This document shows, piece by piece, positions 17,341 to 25,435 of a stretch of 64,000 nucleotides of DNA. Position 1 is the first letter of the stretch, and every line of letters begins with the position of its first letter. The DNA is from GW2011-AR15 sp964428335 (GTDB lineage Archaea > Nanobdellota > Nanobdellia > Woesearchaeales > GW2011-AR15). The position numbers were made by a program, and so were the translations under genes. The notes beneath the pieces are model-generated. The model did not search any database. It was given only the letters and a program-made list of their open reading frames with translations, and had not been told where the DNA came from. The stretch spans positions 62,001-126,000 of the forward strand of contig CAYRXW010000005.1 of NCBI GenBank assembly GCA_964428335.1. The letters run 5' to 3'.

Positions 17341-17769
17341 TTATTTATTCTTTGATTTCTTTTTTTCTTTCCTTGAAAATAAGCTTATGTAGCCTGTGAT
17401 TATTACAACAATAAATACTACTGCATAAATGAATGGGAAGATGAAAGATATCATATTTATAGCGCTTATCCCAAGGATACTTTCCATAAACAGAAGCATG
17501 TGTATTATGAATGATGTGACCATGACTGCTGCAATCGAATTAAATAATGGCGCTGGAAAGCTGAAAGGCTTTTCCAATGAATAAAAAATTCCGGTTAGCA
17601 TGAACATGAATGACATGATTATCAGGAACATCGCATTATCATTTATGAAATTAAGAACTAGGTAATATAGTGGCATATTGATGAATATCTTATTTAGTAT
17701 GAAAAGCAAAATAAGGAATACTGCTAATGAAAGGAACCATTTCAGTATAATCAGAAGGAGTTTTTTCAT
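17341..17769 (-). CDS. Small four-helix membrane protein, unknown
   Basis: A 142-residue hydrophobic protein with four predicted membrane spans (about 5-28, 44-66, 78-96, 106-130) and a lysine-rich cytoplasmic tail (RKEKKKSKNK). I do not recognise the family. It is convergent with the CxxC protein gene (stops at 17340/17341) and same-strand as the aldo/keto reductase gene, which starts 800 nt upstream and ends 45 nt before this start. Confidence 0.55.
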   Translation of the reverse strand: MKKLLLIILKWFLSLAVFLILLFILNKIFINMPLYYLVLNFINDNAMFLIIMSFMFMLTGIFYSLEKPFSFPAPLFNSIAAVMVTSFIIHMLLFMESILGISAINMISFIFPFIYAVVFIVVIITGYISLFSRKEKKKSKNK

Positions 17770-17814
17770 TGTATGAATATGTATGATTCCTCAGTTTAAG
17801 AATTTTTTGTGTTA

Positions 17815-18603
17815 TTATAGGCTTTCAATATATTTTATCTCTTCGCTGCTTAATTCAAAATCAAGTTCCAGATCCTCTTTCATGTGCAATTCATCTGTAG
17901 TTCCTGTAAGTGGAAGTATATTCATGTGCCTTGCAAACCTAAAAATTATCTGTGCCTCTGTCTTCTTGTGTTTTTTTGCTATGTCTTTCACACTTTGTAT
18001 GATATTTGGATTTGCTGTAAGTAAGGAAAATCCCTGATAGGTTATCTTATTTTTTATGCAGAACTCCCTAACTTCCTTATCCCAACCCATACTTGCGTAA
18101 CATCTGTTCTGCACAAAGTTTGGTTTATATTTTGCTTTTTCATAAAATACTTTCAGCTGCTTTATGCTAACATTACTGACACCTAAAGCAAGTATCTTCT
18201 TTTTCTCAAACAATGCTTCCATCGCCTTATACACCATCAGGTCATCATATGTGACTGCGTATGCTGTCTTTGGGCCATGGAGAAGGTATGAATCAATATA
18301 ATCTGTCTTTAAATGCAATAATGAGCTTTCAAATGACTGCAGTACTTGGGATGTGAAATCAGAATTCTTGTTATATGGAATCCTACTATCCTGGGAGCTT
18401 GCATAGGTGAATTTTGTCTGGATGAAAAGCTCGCTTCTTTTGATATTTGATTTCATTATTGCACTGCCTACACCTTCCTCGAAATAGTGCTTCCTCTGGT
18501 TGGCTGTATCTATTGATCTATATCCTAACTTGATGGCTTTAAGGACCAGAGATTCTGTATCCAGTTCTTTCCAGGCAGTGCCGTAGATTATCTGAGGTAT
18601 CAT
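17815..18603 (-). CDS. Aldo/keto reductase
   Basis: A 262-residue NAD(P)H-dependent oxidoreductase with a TIM barrel. Motifs: GYRSIDTANQRKHYFEEGVG (the Asp and Tyr of the catalytic tetrad), FIQTKFT (Lys), DYIDSYLLHGP (His), ALGVSNVSIKQL and LPLTGTTDELHMKEDL at the cofactor end. It is slightly short for the family but complete. The substrate is unknown. Confidence 0.88.
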   Translation of the reverse strand: MIPQIIYGTAWKELDTESLVLKAIKLGYRSIDTANQRKHYFEEGVGSAIMKSNIKRSELFIQTKFTYASSQDSRIPYNKNSDFTSQVLQSFESSLLHLKTDYIDSYLLHGPKTAYAVTYDDLMVYKAMEALFEKKKILALGVSNVSIKQLKVFYEKAKYKPNFVQNRCYASMGWDKEVREFCIKNKITYQGFSLLTANPNIIQSVKDIAKKHKKTEAQIIFRFARHMNILPLTGTTDELHMKEDLELDFELSSEEIKYIESL

Positions 18604-18651
18604 TGTTCCATTGAAATCATATCATTATTTTAAACATTAGGTTTTAATCAC

Positions 18652-19275
18652 TTATCTTTTCACCGATTCCTGCATCATGTAATGAATGGAAGTCAGTCTT
18701 GCTGCCATAGTTATCTGCTCCATATCAGGTATAGGAAATCTTATTCTCTCATATGCAGAGACCAGATTTTCAATGCTTTGCATGAGATAATTCTCCATAT
18801 CCTTCTGCCTTGCTGCTGTGTCCATCATCGCCTTTGGCCATGACACCAATAAGGGTGTTATGTCTGACGCCTGGCATGATACAAATGGCATCGATAGTGT
18901 GACATATGTCAACCCGTCAATCGAAGCAGATGCTGCATATGGTGCCTGGAATGGTGAAAAGAAATCTTCATGCTGTGTGCTGCCGCTATATGCAAGGATG
19001 CTTATGATATGGCCTGGATCTTTTCCTATTTGCCTAATACCGTATATGATTGCTGAATTTTCTAATACTGCTTCGTATGCTGCTGATATATGGACTGCTT
19101 TTTTCTTGAGCCTCTTCAATCTTGATGGATTATAAGAAGACCTGGTATAATCAGAATGGTGCTGCAGGAAATCTAAGATATAGATGCCAGGGATATCCCA
19201 CCTGTTCCCTGATCTCTTTATGTCGCTGACACCGACATGCTCAAGGGCCTGAGGTATATCATTTATCATGAGCAT
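18652..19275 (-). CDS. Hypothetical protein, no recognised family
   Basis: A 207-residue protein (MLMINDIPQALEHVGVSDIK...) without signal peptide or clear membrane span. Visible features are an LKRLKKKAVHISAAYEAVLE helix around residues 53-72 and Met-rich helices toward the C-terminus. A TATA-like CTTATAAATA (19297-19306, minus) is about 25 nt before the ATG at 19275, which supports it as a real leaderless gene. It sits at the edge of the accessory region. Confidence 0.5.
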   Translation of the reverse strand: MLMINDIPQALEHVGVSDIKRSGNRWDIPGIYILDFLQHHSDYTRSSYNPSRLKRLKKKAVHISAAYEAVLENSAIIYGIRQIGKDPGHIISILAYSGSTQHEDFFSPFQAPYAASASIDGLTYVTLSMPFVSCQASDITPLLVSWPKAMMDTAARQKDMENYLMQSIENLVSAYERIRFPIPDMEQITMAARLTSIHYMMQESVKR

Positions 19276-19380
19276 ATGGCTGGAAGCACATCTGAGTATT
19301 TATAAGGATGCATAGGTAGGTTGCCATTGATGGAAGAAAGTTATTGATTCAGGTTGGCTATTGTTTCCTGCCTCATTTCT

Positions 19381-19404
19381 AAACTGGTCGAATTCGACTA
19401 GTTT
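19381..19404. repeat. 24-bp near-perfect palindrome
   Basis: AAACTGGTCGAA / TTCGACTAGTTT: 12-bp arms with one mismatched pair and no spacer, centred on GAATTC. It lies in the 335-nt non-coding stretch between the orphan gene and the PD-(D/E)XK nuclease gene, directly after the stop of the truncated ORF at 19413-19496. It could be a regulator site, a terminator hairpin or the scar of a deletion. The rest of the stretch holds only that ORF and the 26-bp element at 19582. Confidence 0.5.
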
Positions 19405-19412
19405 AAAATTTA

Positions 19413-19496
19413 TTATTTCAATTTTGCGAACACTGTCTGCCAGATCCTTCTTATTCTTTTATCCTGAAAAACAACCAATGCTTTGTGTTTATCCAT
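19413..19496 (-). pseudogene. N-terminal stub of a BRO-N/DinD-like gene
   Basis: A 27-codon ORF reading MDKHKALVVFQDKRIRRIWQ and then TVFAKLK before a stop. The first 20 residues are what I expect at the start of BRO-N/DinD-like proteins (short acidic start, VVF-x-DK-x-IRR-x-W), in which about 90 more residues of BRO-N should follow. A TATA-like CATATAAG lies about 36-43 nt upstream and the 26-bp element at 19582-19607 about 85 nt upstream. I read it as a gene cut off after the start; a genuine micropeptide is possible. Confidence 0.5.
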
Positions 19497-19581
19497 TTTT
19501 AAGCCTCTTTTATCAATGAATCTATTTAATCTTATATGTGTTATCTTGGTTAACGGTCAAGTTTAAATATCTCACAGAAGG

Positions 19582-19607
19582 ATGTCCAGTGGACTTTTTG
19601 TCCAGTG
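19582..19607 (-). repeat. 26-bp element, copy 1 (two CASTGGACA half-sites)
   Basis: On the minus strand two CACTGGACA half-sites start 16 bp apart. The copy at 30098-30123 matches at 22 of 26 positions. Within this copy TGGAC-TTTTT-GTCCA also forms a small hairpin. It follows the PD-(D/E)XK stop by 3 nt and precedes, on the minus strand, the truncated ORF at 19413-19496. Confidence 0.55.
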
Positions 19608-19610
19608 ATT

Positions 19611-20306
19611 TCACAATCTGCCTGTAACTGCCAGCATGCTCACTATCTCATCTTTCAGATAGTCGATCTCATATTTTTCATATCTTCCGTCCGGTGTCAG
19701 ATGGACCAATATCTGTCCTGCAATCTTTTGGCCGTATTCTATTTCCATGATATACCTGTATAAACTTAACTGCAGGGAATATTTTGAAAAATTGCAGTCC
19801 TGGAGATGTGAAATAGGCTCACTGCATCTCCTGTCCCTAAAGCCTGTCATATCAATGCTCCTATTTGTCTTCCAGTCTATGAGAAATATCCCTTTATCTG
19901 TCTTTGAGAGCGCATCAATCTGCCCTCCGATACAATATATAGGACTACCGATGACCTTTTCAGCCTCGATGAAATCATGCTCCTCATCCCTCATGAAATC
20001 ATTCACTGCATTGAAATATGTCCTTTCAGTTTTGGTTGAAGGTATTGGTGATTTAGTCTTTCTAATTAAGGATTCTGCATAGCTGTGGACTAATTTACCG
20101 AATTCTCTGGATGCTATGCTTTTCTTCTCCCACATGTCCAGGACCTGTTTTACTGTGAGACCGTCTCTTAATGCTATATGGTTGCTCCACCTTTCTGTAT
20201 CGAATTTCTCGAAGAATTCTGAGATGAATTGTGTCGAGGATTGAAGTTCTTTTCCTGATTCATCATGGATGTATTTATGGCCGTCTTGGATGAATGTGAT
20301 TGACAT
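19611..20306 (-). CDS. PD-(D/E)XK superfamily nuclease (RecB-like)
   Basis: A 231-residue protein with a Cas4/RecB-type nuclease core: a leading His in FGKLVHSYAE (H74), then GGQIDALS (D131) and LIDWKTNRS (D144, K146), followed by a conserved YSLQLSLYRYIME helix with Gln and Tyr (about 177-190). This is the order H, D, D-x-K, Q-x-x-x-Y of RecB-family nucleases. No Cas4 cysteine cluster and no helicase are visible. It sits just beyond the DUF3800 gene and the restriction operon. Phage-type exonuclease or defence effector are both possible. Confidence 0.78.
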   Translation of the reverse strand: MSITFIQDGHKYIHDESGKELQSSTQFISEFFEKFDTERWSNHIALRDGLTVKQVLDMWEKKSIASREFGKLVHSYAESLIRKTKSPIPSTKTERTYFNAVNDFMRDEEHDFIEAEKVIGSPIYCIGGQIDALSKTDKGIFLIDWKTNRSIDMTGFRDRRCSEPISHLQDCNFSKYSLQLSLYRYIMEIEYGQKIAGQILVHLTPDGRYEKYEIDYLKDEIVSMLAVTGRL

Positions 20307-20344
20307 AGGAGGATGAAATAAAATGTGGGATTATATGTGTATTG

Positions 20345-20369
20345 GAGGATTAATTTTTTAGTAATCCTC
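20345..20369. repeat. Stem-loop upstream of nuclease gene
   Basis: GAGGATTA and TAATCCTC are perfect 8-bp arms around a 9-nt AT-rich loop. It lies about 40 nt upstream of the PD-(D/E)XK start and 17 nt before a plus-strand TATA box. Either an operator or a terminator for the opposite strand is possible. Confidence 0.4.
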
Positions 20370-20385
20370 AGTAGTAAAACGATAT

Positions 20386-20397
20386 CTTTTTATATCT
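20386..20397 (+). promoter_or_regulatory. TATA box of possible small RNA
   Basis: CTTTTTATATCT on the plus strand, with no plus-strand gene downstream. The expected start would fall near 20415-20420, just before the stem-loops at 20427-20478. Confidence 0.4.
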
Positions 20398-20410
20398 CTT
20401 AATCCTACAA

Positions 20411-20480
20411 AGATTTAGCGGGTAAAACCTGTTGGTCAAGTGTACCTTGAGGTGCACGCCAAAACAGTATCAACAGGTGC
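20411..20480 (+). ncRNA. Candidate structured small RNA
   Basis: This gap between two minus-strand genes has nested complementarity. The outer stem ACCTGTTG (20427-20434) pairs perfectly with CAACAGGT (20471-20478). Inside it, GTGTACCT (20440-20447) pairs 7 of 8 with AGGTGCAC (20450-20457). It is more GC-rich than the surrounding spacer and follows a TATA box. The strand is a guess because both stems also form in the complement. It has no tRNA, C/D-box or SRP features I can recognise. It could also be a protein-binding site or a recombination site. Confidence 0.35.
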
Positions 20481-20482
20481 TG

Positions 20483-21100
20483 CTACTTTCTATCCCACAT
20501 ATGAGCAATGTTAACTTTTTTTTCAATCAATTTGAAATAATGTTCCTTTTCATGTTCAAATTTTTGAAAAACTGCATATGAAACTACATCTGCAATCTGT
20601 AGACCTACCCAAGACTGAGACCAACTATGGTGAACTTCAATTTCTCTATTCCATTTTAATTCTTTAAATTTAATTTCAAGATAATTGTTAAAATCATCAA
20701 TCAAACTTTGTTTTCCTTTTGATCTGTCAATTCTGATAATTAATTTTTTAGAATCAATTGCAATATTAGAAAGGTGACCTGTCACAAAATTGTATAACTT
20801 ATGTTTATCTTCTTTTAGATATTTGCTATATACTTTATTTTTTTCTAATATTACACTTTGCGCGTGCGCTGAAGTCTCTGCAAATTTTTTTAGTATGTGC
20901 TCAATGAGTTCTGGACTAGACTTATTTGATTTTATTTCCTGAACACCTTTAAGCAGTTTTTCAAACTTATATCTTCGCATATTTTTAATTAATCTATCAA
21001 ATTCATGAGGTTTATCTATCCAAATTGCTGTACTTACAAAAAACTTTGAACCGTGCTCTCCAAGGTCTCCAGTTTCATCAATAAAGACATACCTTTCCAT
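20483..21100 (-). CDS. DUF3800 domain protein
   Basis: A 205-residue protein starting MERYVFIDETGDLG, the DUF3800 signature with D8 and E9. It continues with FFVSTAIWID, a central RIDRSKGKQS and a late LQIADVVSYAVFQKFE with the final conserved Asp. The fold is RNase H-like, and the acidic residues fit a metal-dependent nuclease. DUF3800 genes are common in defence and mobile regions; here it sits next to the type I restriction operon on the same strand. The molecular target is unknown. Confidence 0.8.
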   Translation of the reverse strand: MERYVFIDETGDLGEHGSKFFVSTAIWIDKPHEFDRLIKNMRRYKFEKLLKGVQEIKSNKSSPELIEHILKKFAETSAHAQSVILEKNKVYSKYLKEDKHKLYNFVTGHLSNIAIDSKKLIIRIDRSKGKQSLIDDFNNYLEIKFKELKWNREIEVHHSWSQSWVGLQIADVVSYAVFQKFEHEKEHYFKLIEKKVNIAHMWDRK

Positions 21101-21237
21101 CGTGAAAGAAATAGGTAAATTGTTTATATAGTTTGTTGGCTAGAAGCCTTACTAAAATATTGAATTTCACTATACTACTCCTTTTCTAGATTTTTTAGTA
21201 GTGAGTAGATGAGGAGAATTCTAGTTTAGAAAATCTT

Positions 21238-24200
21238 TTATTTTGAGATATCATAGAATCTTTCAAAGAATCTAGTGAATTTTTCAATAATAGTTTCACG
21301 CTTTTTTGTGCGTTCTCCTGTTTTAGAAAAACGAGATACTGGTGGTAAAACTTTAGTTATTGCTGTTCCTGTTGTCGGAATACTTCCATCTCTAAAGGCA
21401 TTCTCTATAAAACTATATGCTTCATCACGATTAAGGTTTTCCTCGTCAATTATTCTCTCAAATTCTTCGATTTTCTTTTTTTCTACAAACTTCTGCCAAT
21501 CTTCATCTATTATTGTTTTTTTATTAAGAGATTCTATAAATTGATGAATGAGATCTCTTTTATTTCGTAATTCTATACTTGAATCTATTGCTTTGTTAAT
21601 ATCAATTAAGATTTCCTTATCTTTTGTGTGTTCTTCATGATATTTTTTAATTAATTTTAAAATATAATCAATATTGATTTCTATTTGTTTGATAAGTTCC
21701 ATTTCAAACACAATATCCTCATTAACATTTTCTTTTTCTGTGTCTTTGTTTTTTCTAAATTCATTATAGAGGTCTATGTATAAACTATGATAATCTTGAA
21801 CATCTCGTTCAGTTAATATCTCATTACCTTCAAATTCATCAAAAGTTGTAAGAATATTGCGAATTCTTAATATGCCACCATAAAGCTTAATAAAATCCTT
21901 CTGATTTTTTTCTCCAAGTATTCTTTCTCCTATCGGAAAGTTATCCTGTAGTTCTTCGACTAAACTTTTATATCCTCTTATTGTTTTTCCATCTTTTTTA
22001 TATCCGTTGTAATATTCTTTGTAAGTTTTAAGTAAAACGATTCCGCTTGCTTCTTTATCTCCAAAAAGTGAAATAGATTCGTTGGTTGCTTTTTCTAAAT
22101 TTCTAAAACAAACTATGTTACCAAAGGTTTTTATGCTGTTTAAAATACGGTTAGTTCTTGAATATGCTTGAAGTAGACCATGCAGTTTTAAATTTTTATC
22201 TACCCAAAGTGTATTTAGTGTAGTGGCATCAAATCCAGTTAAAAACATATTTACAACTATTAAAATATCTATTTCCCGATTTTTTACACGTTCGCTAACA
22301 TCTTTATAATAATTTTGAAATTTGTCTGAGGAAGTGTCGTATGATGTACCAAACATATTATTGTAATCCTTAATAGCATTTTCTAGAAAATCTCTTGAAT
22401 TTTCATCAAGTTTGCTAGTGTCTTCAGGATTTTCATCAGTAACTCCATCTTCTTCTTCATTTACACCAAAACTATAGATTAGGGCAATTTTTAATCTTTG
22501 TATTTCGGGCAATGATTTTTGTTGCTCTTCAAATTTAGAATAATACTTTTTTGCCATATCTATTGATTGAACAGCAAAAATAGAGTTAAATCCAGATAAA
22601 CGAATCTTTTCCTTTATTATAGCAACTTTTTTTCTATCTTTTGCAGTCACAAGCTCTTGAATGTTTTTTGTAACCTGATGAATATATGACTTATCATTTC
22701 TTTTGGTTTTTTGATTGAAGTGATCAATAATGTAATTTACAACATTATTTAATCTTTTAGGGGCAGACAAAATACCTTCTCTATCTATATCTTTAACTTT
22801 TTTATCTTCAATATTCTCTGCTTCCCTTAATGTAGAAATATAATCAACCTTGAAGGGTAATACATTTTTATCAGCAATCGCATCCACAATTGTATAAGTA
22901 TGCAATTTATCGCCAAATGCTTGTTCTGTTGTTTTTAAGTCTACTCTTCCACCTGAGGATGAATTAACAGCAAAAATAGGTGTTCCTGTAAATCCAAAAA
23001 GGTGATATTTATTAAATGCTTTTGTGATAGAATTATGCATATCTCCAAATTGTGAACGATGACATTCATCAAAAATTAGAACAATATGTCCCTCAAAGAT
23101 TTTATGCCCCTTATTTTTTGCTATAAATCTATCAAGTTTTTGAATCGTAGTTATTATAATTCGAGCATTTGGATCTTCAAGCTGCCTTTTTAAAATTGAA
23201 GTGCTAGTATTGCTGTTTGCAGCACCTTTCTCAAATTTATCATATTCTTTCATTGTTTGATAGTCCAAATCTTTTCTATCAACAATAAATAAAACTTTAT
23301 CAATAAACTGAAGCTTGCTTGTTAATTGTGCAGTTTTAAAACTAGTTAATGTTTTTCCTGAACCAGTAGTATGCCAAATATAGCCTCCTGCTTTAATAGT
23401 TCCAAATTGTTTATAATTAGTGCTTACTTCAATTTTGTTTAATATTTTTTCAGTTGCAACAATTTGATAAGGTCGCATTACTAAAAGCTGTTTATCTGTT
23501 GTAAATACACAGTATTTAGTAATTATGTTTAATAGAGAATGTTTTGCAAAGAAAGTCTTTGAAAAATCAATTAAATCTATTATTGGGCGATTAGCATGAT
23601 CTGCCCACCAACTAGTAAATTCAAAACTATTGCTTGATTTTTTACCCTTTTTTTGTATCCCTTTTGACTCTTTAATGTGTTCAAAACGAGTTGTATTACT
23701 ATAATATTTTGTATGTGTTCCGTTAGAAATAACAAAAATTTGGATGTACTCATATAGACCGCATGATGCCCAAAAACTTTCTTTTTGATATCGATTTATT
23801 TGATTAAATGCTTCTTGAATTGCTACGCCCCTTCTTTTAAGCTCAATATGAACTAATGGCAATCCATTTACTAAAATTGTTACATCATAACGGTTTTTGT
23901 ATTTTCCATCTTCAGTTTCATATTGGTTAATTACTTGCAGAGAATTGCTATGAATATTATCCTTTTTTATAAGATAAATATTTTTACTTGTTCCATTATC
24001 ACACTTTAAAATTTTGATATAATCTTCCTGTATTGTTGCAGTTTTTTCTGCTATGCTTTGATTTGGATTTGCTAACTCTTTTTTGAAGAAATAATTCCAT
24101 TCTTTCTCACTAAATGTATAATTGTTTAATTTTTCTAATTGTTTTCTTAGATTTAATATTAATTCTTCTTCACTTTTTAGTTCAACATATTCATAGGCTT

Positions 24201-24348
24201 GTGTTTGCAATTGTTTTATGAAAGCTTTTTCTAAGTCTGCTTCACTTTGATAGCTTTCTGCTCGTTTTCCGTAAGGTGGATTATATTCAGCTACAACGGT
24301 ACTTTCAGTATTTTGTGCTACCAGATTGTAAGTCTTGTTATCCGGCAT
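21238..24348 (-). CDS. hsdR: Type I restriction enzyme, R subunit (HsdR)
   Basis: The 1036-residue translocase/nuclease subunit that cuts unmethylated DNA. N-terminal nuclease: D155 in YDVTILVNG and E169/K171 in HIELKRRG, preceded by the QSEADLEKAF region. Motor: TGSGKT (328-333), DECH (427-430), FGFTGTPIF, then a second RecA-like domain with VVNMFLTGFDA and LLQAYSRTNR. The C-terminal helical domain would contact HsdM/HsdS. It overlaps prrC by 11 nt and ends the operon. All motor and nuclease residues look intact. Confidence 0.93.
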   Translation of the reverse strand: MPDNKTYNLVAQNTESTVVAEYNPPYGKRAESYQSEADLEKAFIKQLQTQAYEYVELKSEEELILNLRKQLEKLNNYTFSEKEWNYFFKKELANPNQSIAEKTATIQEDYIKILKCDNGTSKNIYLIKKDNIHSNSLQVINQYETEDGKYKNRYDVTILVNGLPLVHIELKRRGVAIQEAFNQINRYQKESFWASCGLYEYIQIFVISNGTHTKYYSNTTRFEHIKESKGIQKKGKKSSNSFEFTSWWADHANRPIIDLIDFSKTFFAKHSLLNIITKYCVFTTDKQLLVMRPYQIVATEKILNKIEVSTNYKQFGTIKAGGYIWHTTGSGKTLTSFKTAQLTSKLQFIDKVLFIVDRKDLDYQTMKEYDKFEKGAANSNTSTSILKRQLEDPNARIIITTIQKLDRFIAKNKGHKIFEGHIVLIFDECHRSQFGDMHNSITKAFNKYHLFGFTGTPIFAVNSSSGGRVDLKTTEQAFGDKLHTYTIVDAIADKNVLPFKVDYISTLREAENIEDKKVKDIDREGILSAPKRLNNVVNYIIDHFNQKTKRNDKSYIHQVTKNIQELVTAKDRKKVAIIKEKIRLSGFNSIFAVQSIDMAKKYYSKFEEQQKSLPEIQRLKIALIYSFGVNEEEDGVTDENPEDTSKLDENSRDFLENAIKDYNNMFGTSYDTSSDKFQNYYKDVSERVKNREIDILIVVNMFLTGFDATTLNTLWVDKNLKLHGLLQAYSRTNRILNSIKTFGNIVCFRNLEKATNESISLFGDKEASGIVLLKTYKEYYNGYKKDGKTIRGYKSLVEELQDNFPIGERILGEKNQKDFIKLYGGILRIRNILTTFDEFEGNEILTERDVQDYHSLYIDLYNEFRKNKDTEKENVNEDIVFEMELIKQIEINIDYILKLIKKYHEEHTKDKEILIDINKAIDSSIELRNKRDLIHQFIESLNKKTIIDEDWQKFVEKKKIEEFERIIDEENLNRDEAYSFIENAFRDGSIPTTGTAITKVLPPVSRFSKTGERTKKRETIIEKFTRFFERFYDISK

Positions 24349-25435
24349 TTTGTTCTACCTTCCATTTAAATTCTTTAATGAATTTATTGAATGCTTCTTG
24401 AAATAAAAATTTTTCATCATTAGATAATTCTTTGTATTCTAATTCAGATAACCTACTATGACTATTTAATTGTAAAAGTTTTACACATTCTGGTTTATTA
24501 TCTCCTACTATGCATTCACTCCAATCATCATATCCTAAAAAATTAGCTGTCTTTTCTAATAAACTTCTAAAAAGATTAAAATGATATTTTTTAATATTAT
24601 TAGTATTAATAGCATTTTGAATCTCATCTTTTACCACAAAATGATAACCAAACGGAGAATCACCCTGATGTTCAAGTTTTAATTTTGTACCATCTTTTGA
24701 TAAAATGTATCTATATTCTTTATTTTTCTTGAAAGAATTAAATAAAACATTATAAAATAAGGCATGATGAGTTGTTATAAGAAATTTCAATTTGTTGTTG
24801 TTAGATCCTTTTATTAGTTCAATTAAATCTAAAGCCATTGTAATGAGTCTATTGTCATCTATAGATGAAACAGGATCATCGATAATAACATATTCTAATT
24901 CATTAAATATCTTGGTTGATCTATTATCTACTTCACTAATATTCAATTCTTCAATAGCCGTTTTCAAAATAGTATAAAAAACAGACCAAATAAGTACACT
25001 TTCTTCGCCTCTAGAAATTTTTATATTATCAGTACTACCCTTATCTTCTGTAGGTATATTAAATGTTAATTTTCCATTAATTAAGTCAAAAGATGGTTCT
25101 ATTTTGGTATTAAGAATTTTTTTAAAATTATCTATGATTTTTTTATCCATTCCCTCATCTTTAATTATTTTCGCTTCCCAAGAATTTGAATTAAACTCAA
25201 GAATGAATTCATCGTTATCCCATTTAAATAAATCTTCTAAAAGAGCATTAAAACATAATACCTTAATATTAGTTGATTCATTTTCGTCATCTAATTTAAT
25301 GAATTCATTAGATACTCTTGTTTTTCCTGTAGAATTGAAAGCATACATTATTGCAATTTGTTTCTTATTTGTGTGTGAATCAAGGTTATTTTTTATTTCT
25401 ACAGCAACTTCTTCAATTGAATCAAATTCAGCCAT
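24338..25435 (-). CDS. prrC: PrrC-type anticodon nuclease
   Basis: PrrC cleaves a tRNA anticodon loop (tRNA-Lys in E. coli) when a phage disables the linked restriction enzyme. This 365-residue protein has the PrrC NTPase part: IMYAFNSTGKTR (Walker A variant, K38), NALLEDLFKWDND, SRGEESVLIWSVFYT, VIIDDPVSSIDDNR and LITTHHALFYNVLF. The C-terminal nuclease part keeps R290, E294 (in FRSLLEKTANFLGY) and H326 (NSHSRLS). These match Arg320, Glu324 and His356 of E. coli PrrC in spacing (4 and 32 residues). Its place between hsdS and hsdR copies the E. coli prr locus. It overlaps hsdS by 8 nt and hsdR by 11 nt. Confidence 0.9.
   Translation of the reverse strand: MAEFDSIEEVAVEIKNNLDSHTNKKQIAIMYAFNSTGKTRVSNEFIKLDDENESTNIKVLCFNALLEDLFKWDNDEFILEFNSNSWEAKIIKDEGMDKKIIDNFKKILNTKIEPSFDLINGKLTFNIPTEDKGSTDNIKISRGEESVLIWSVFYTILKTAIEELNISEVDNRSTKIFNELEYVIIDDPVSSIDDNRLITMALDLIELIKGSNNNKLKFLITTHHALFYNVLFNSFKKNKEYRYILSKDGTKLKLEHQGDSPFGYHFVVKDEIQNAINTNNIKKYHFNLFRSLLEKTANFLGYDDWSECIVGDNKPECVKLLQLNSHSRLSELEYKELSNDEKFLFQEAFNKFIKEFKWKVEQNAG

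Noticed and set aside
20411..20480. A tRNA gene
   Set aside because: There is no T-loop GTTC-type motif, no 7-bp acceptor stem at the right distance and no anticodon arm; the stems do not form a cloverleaf.
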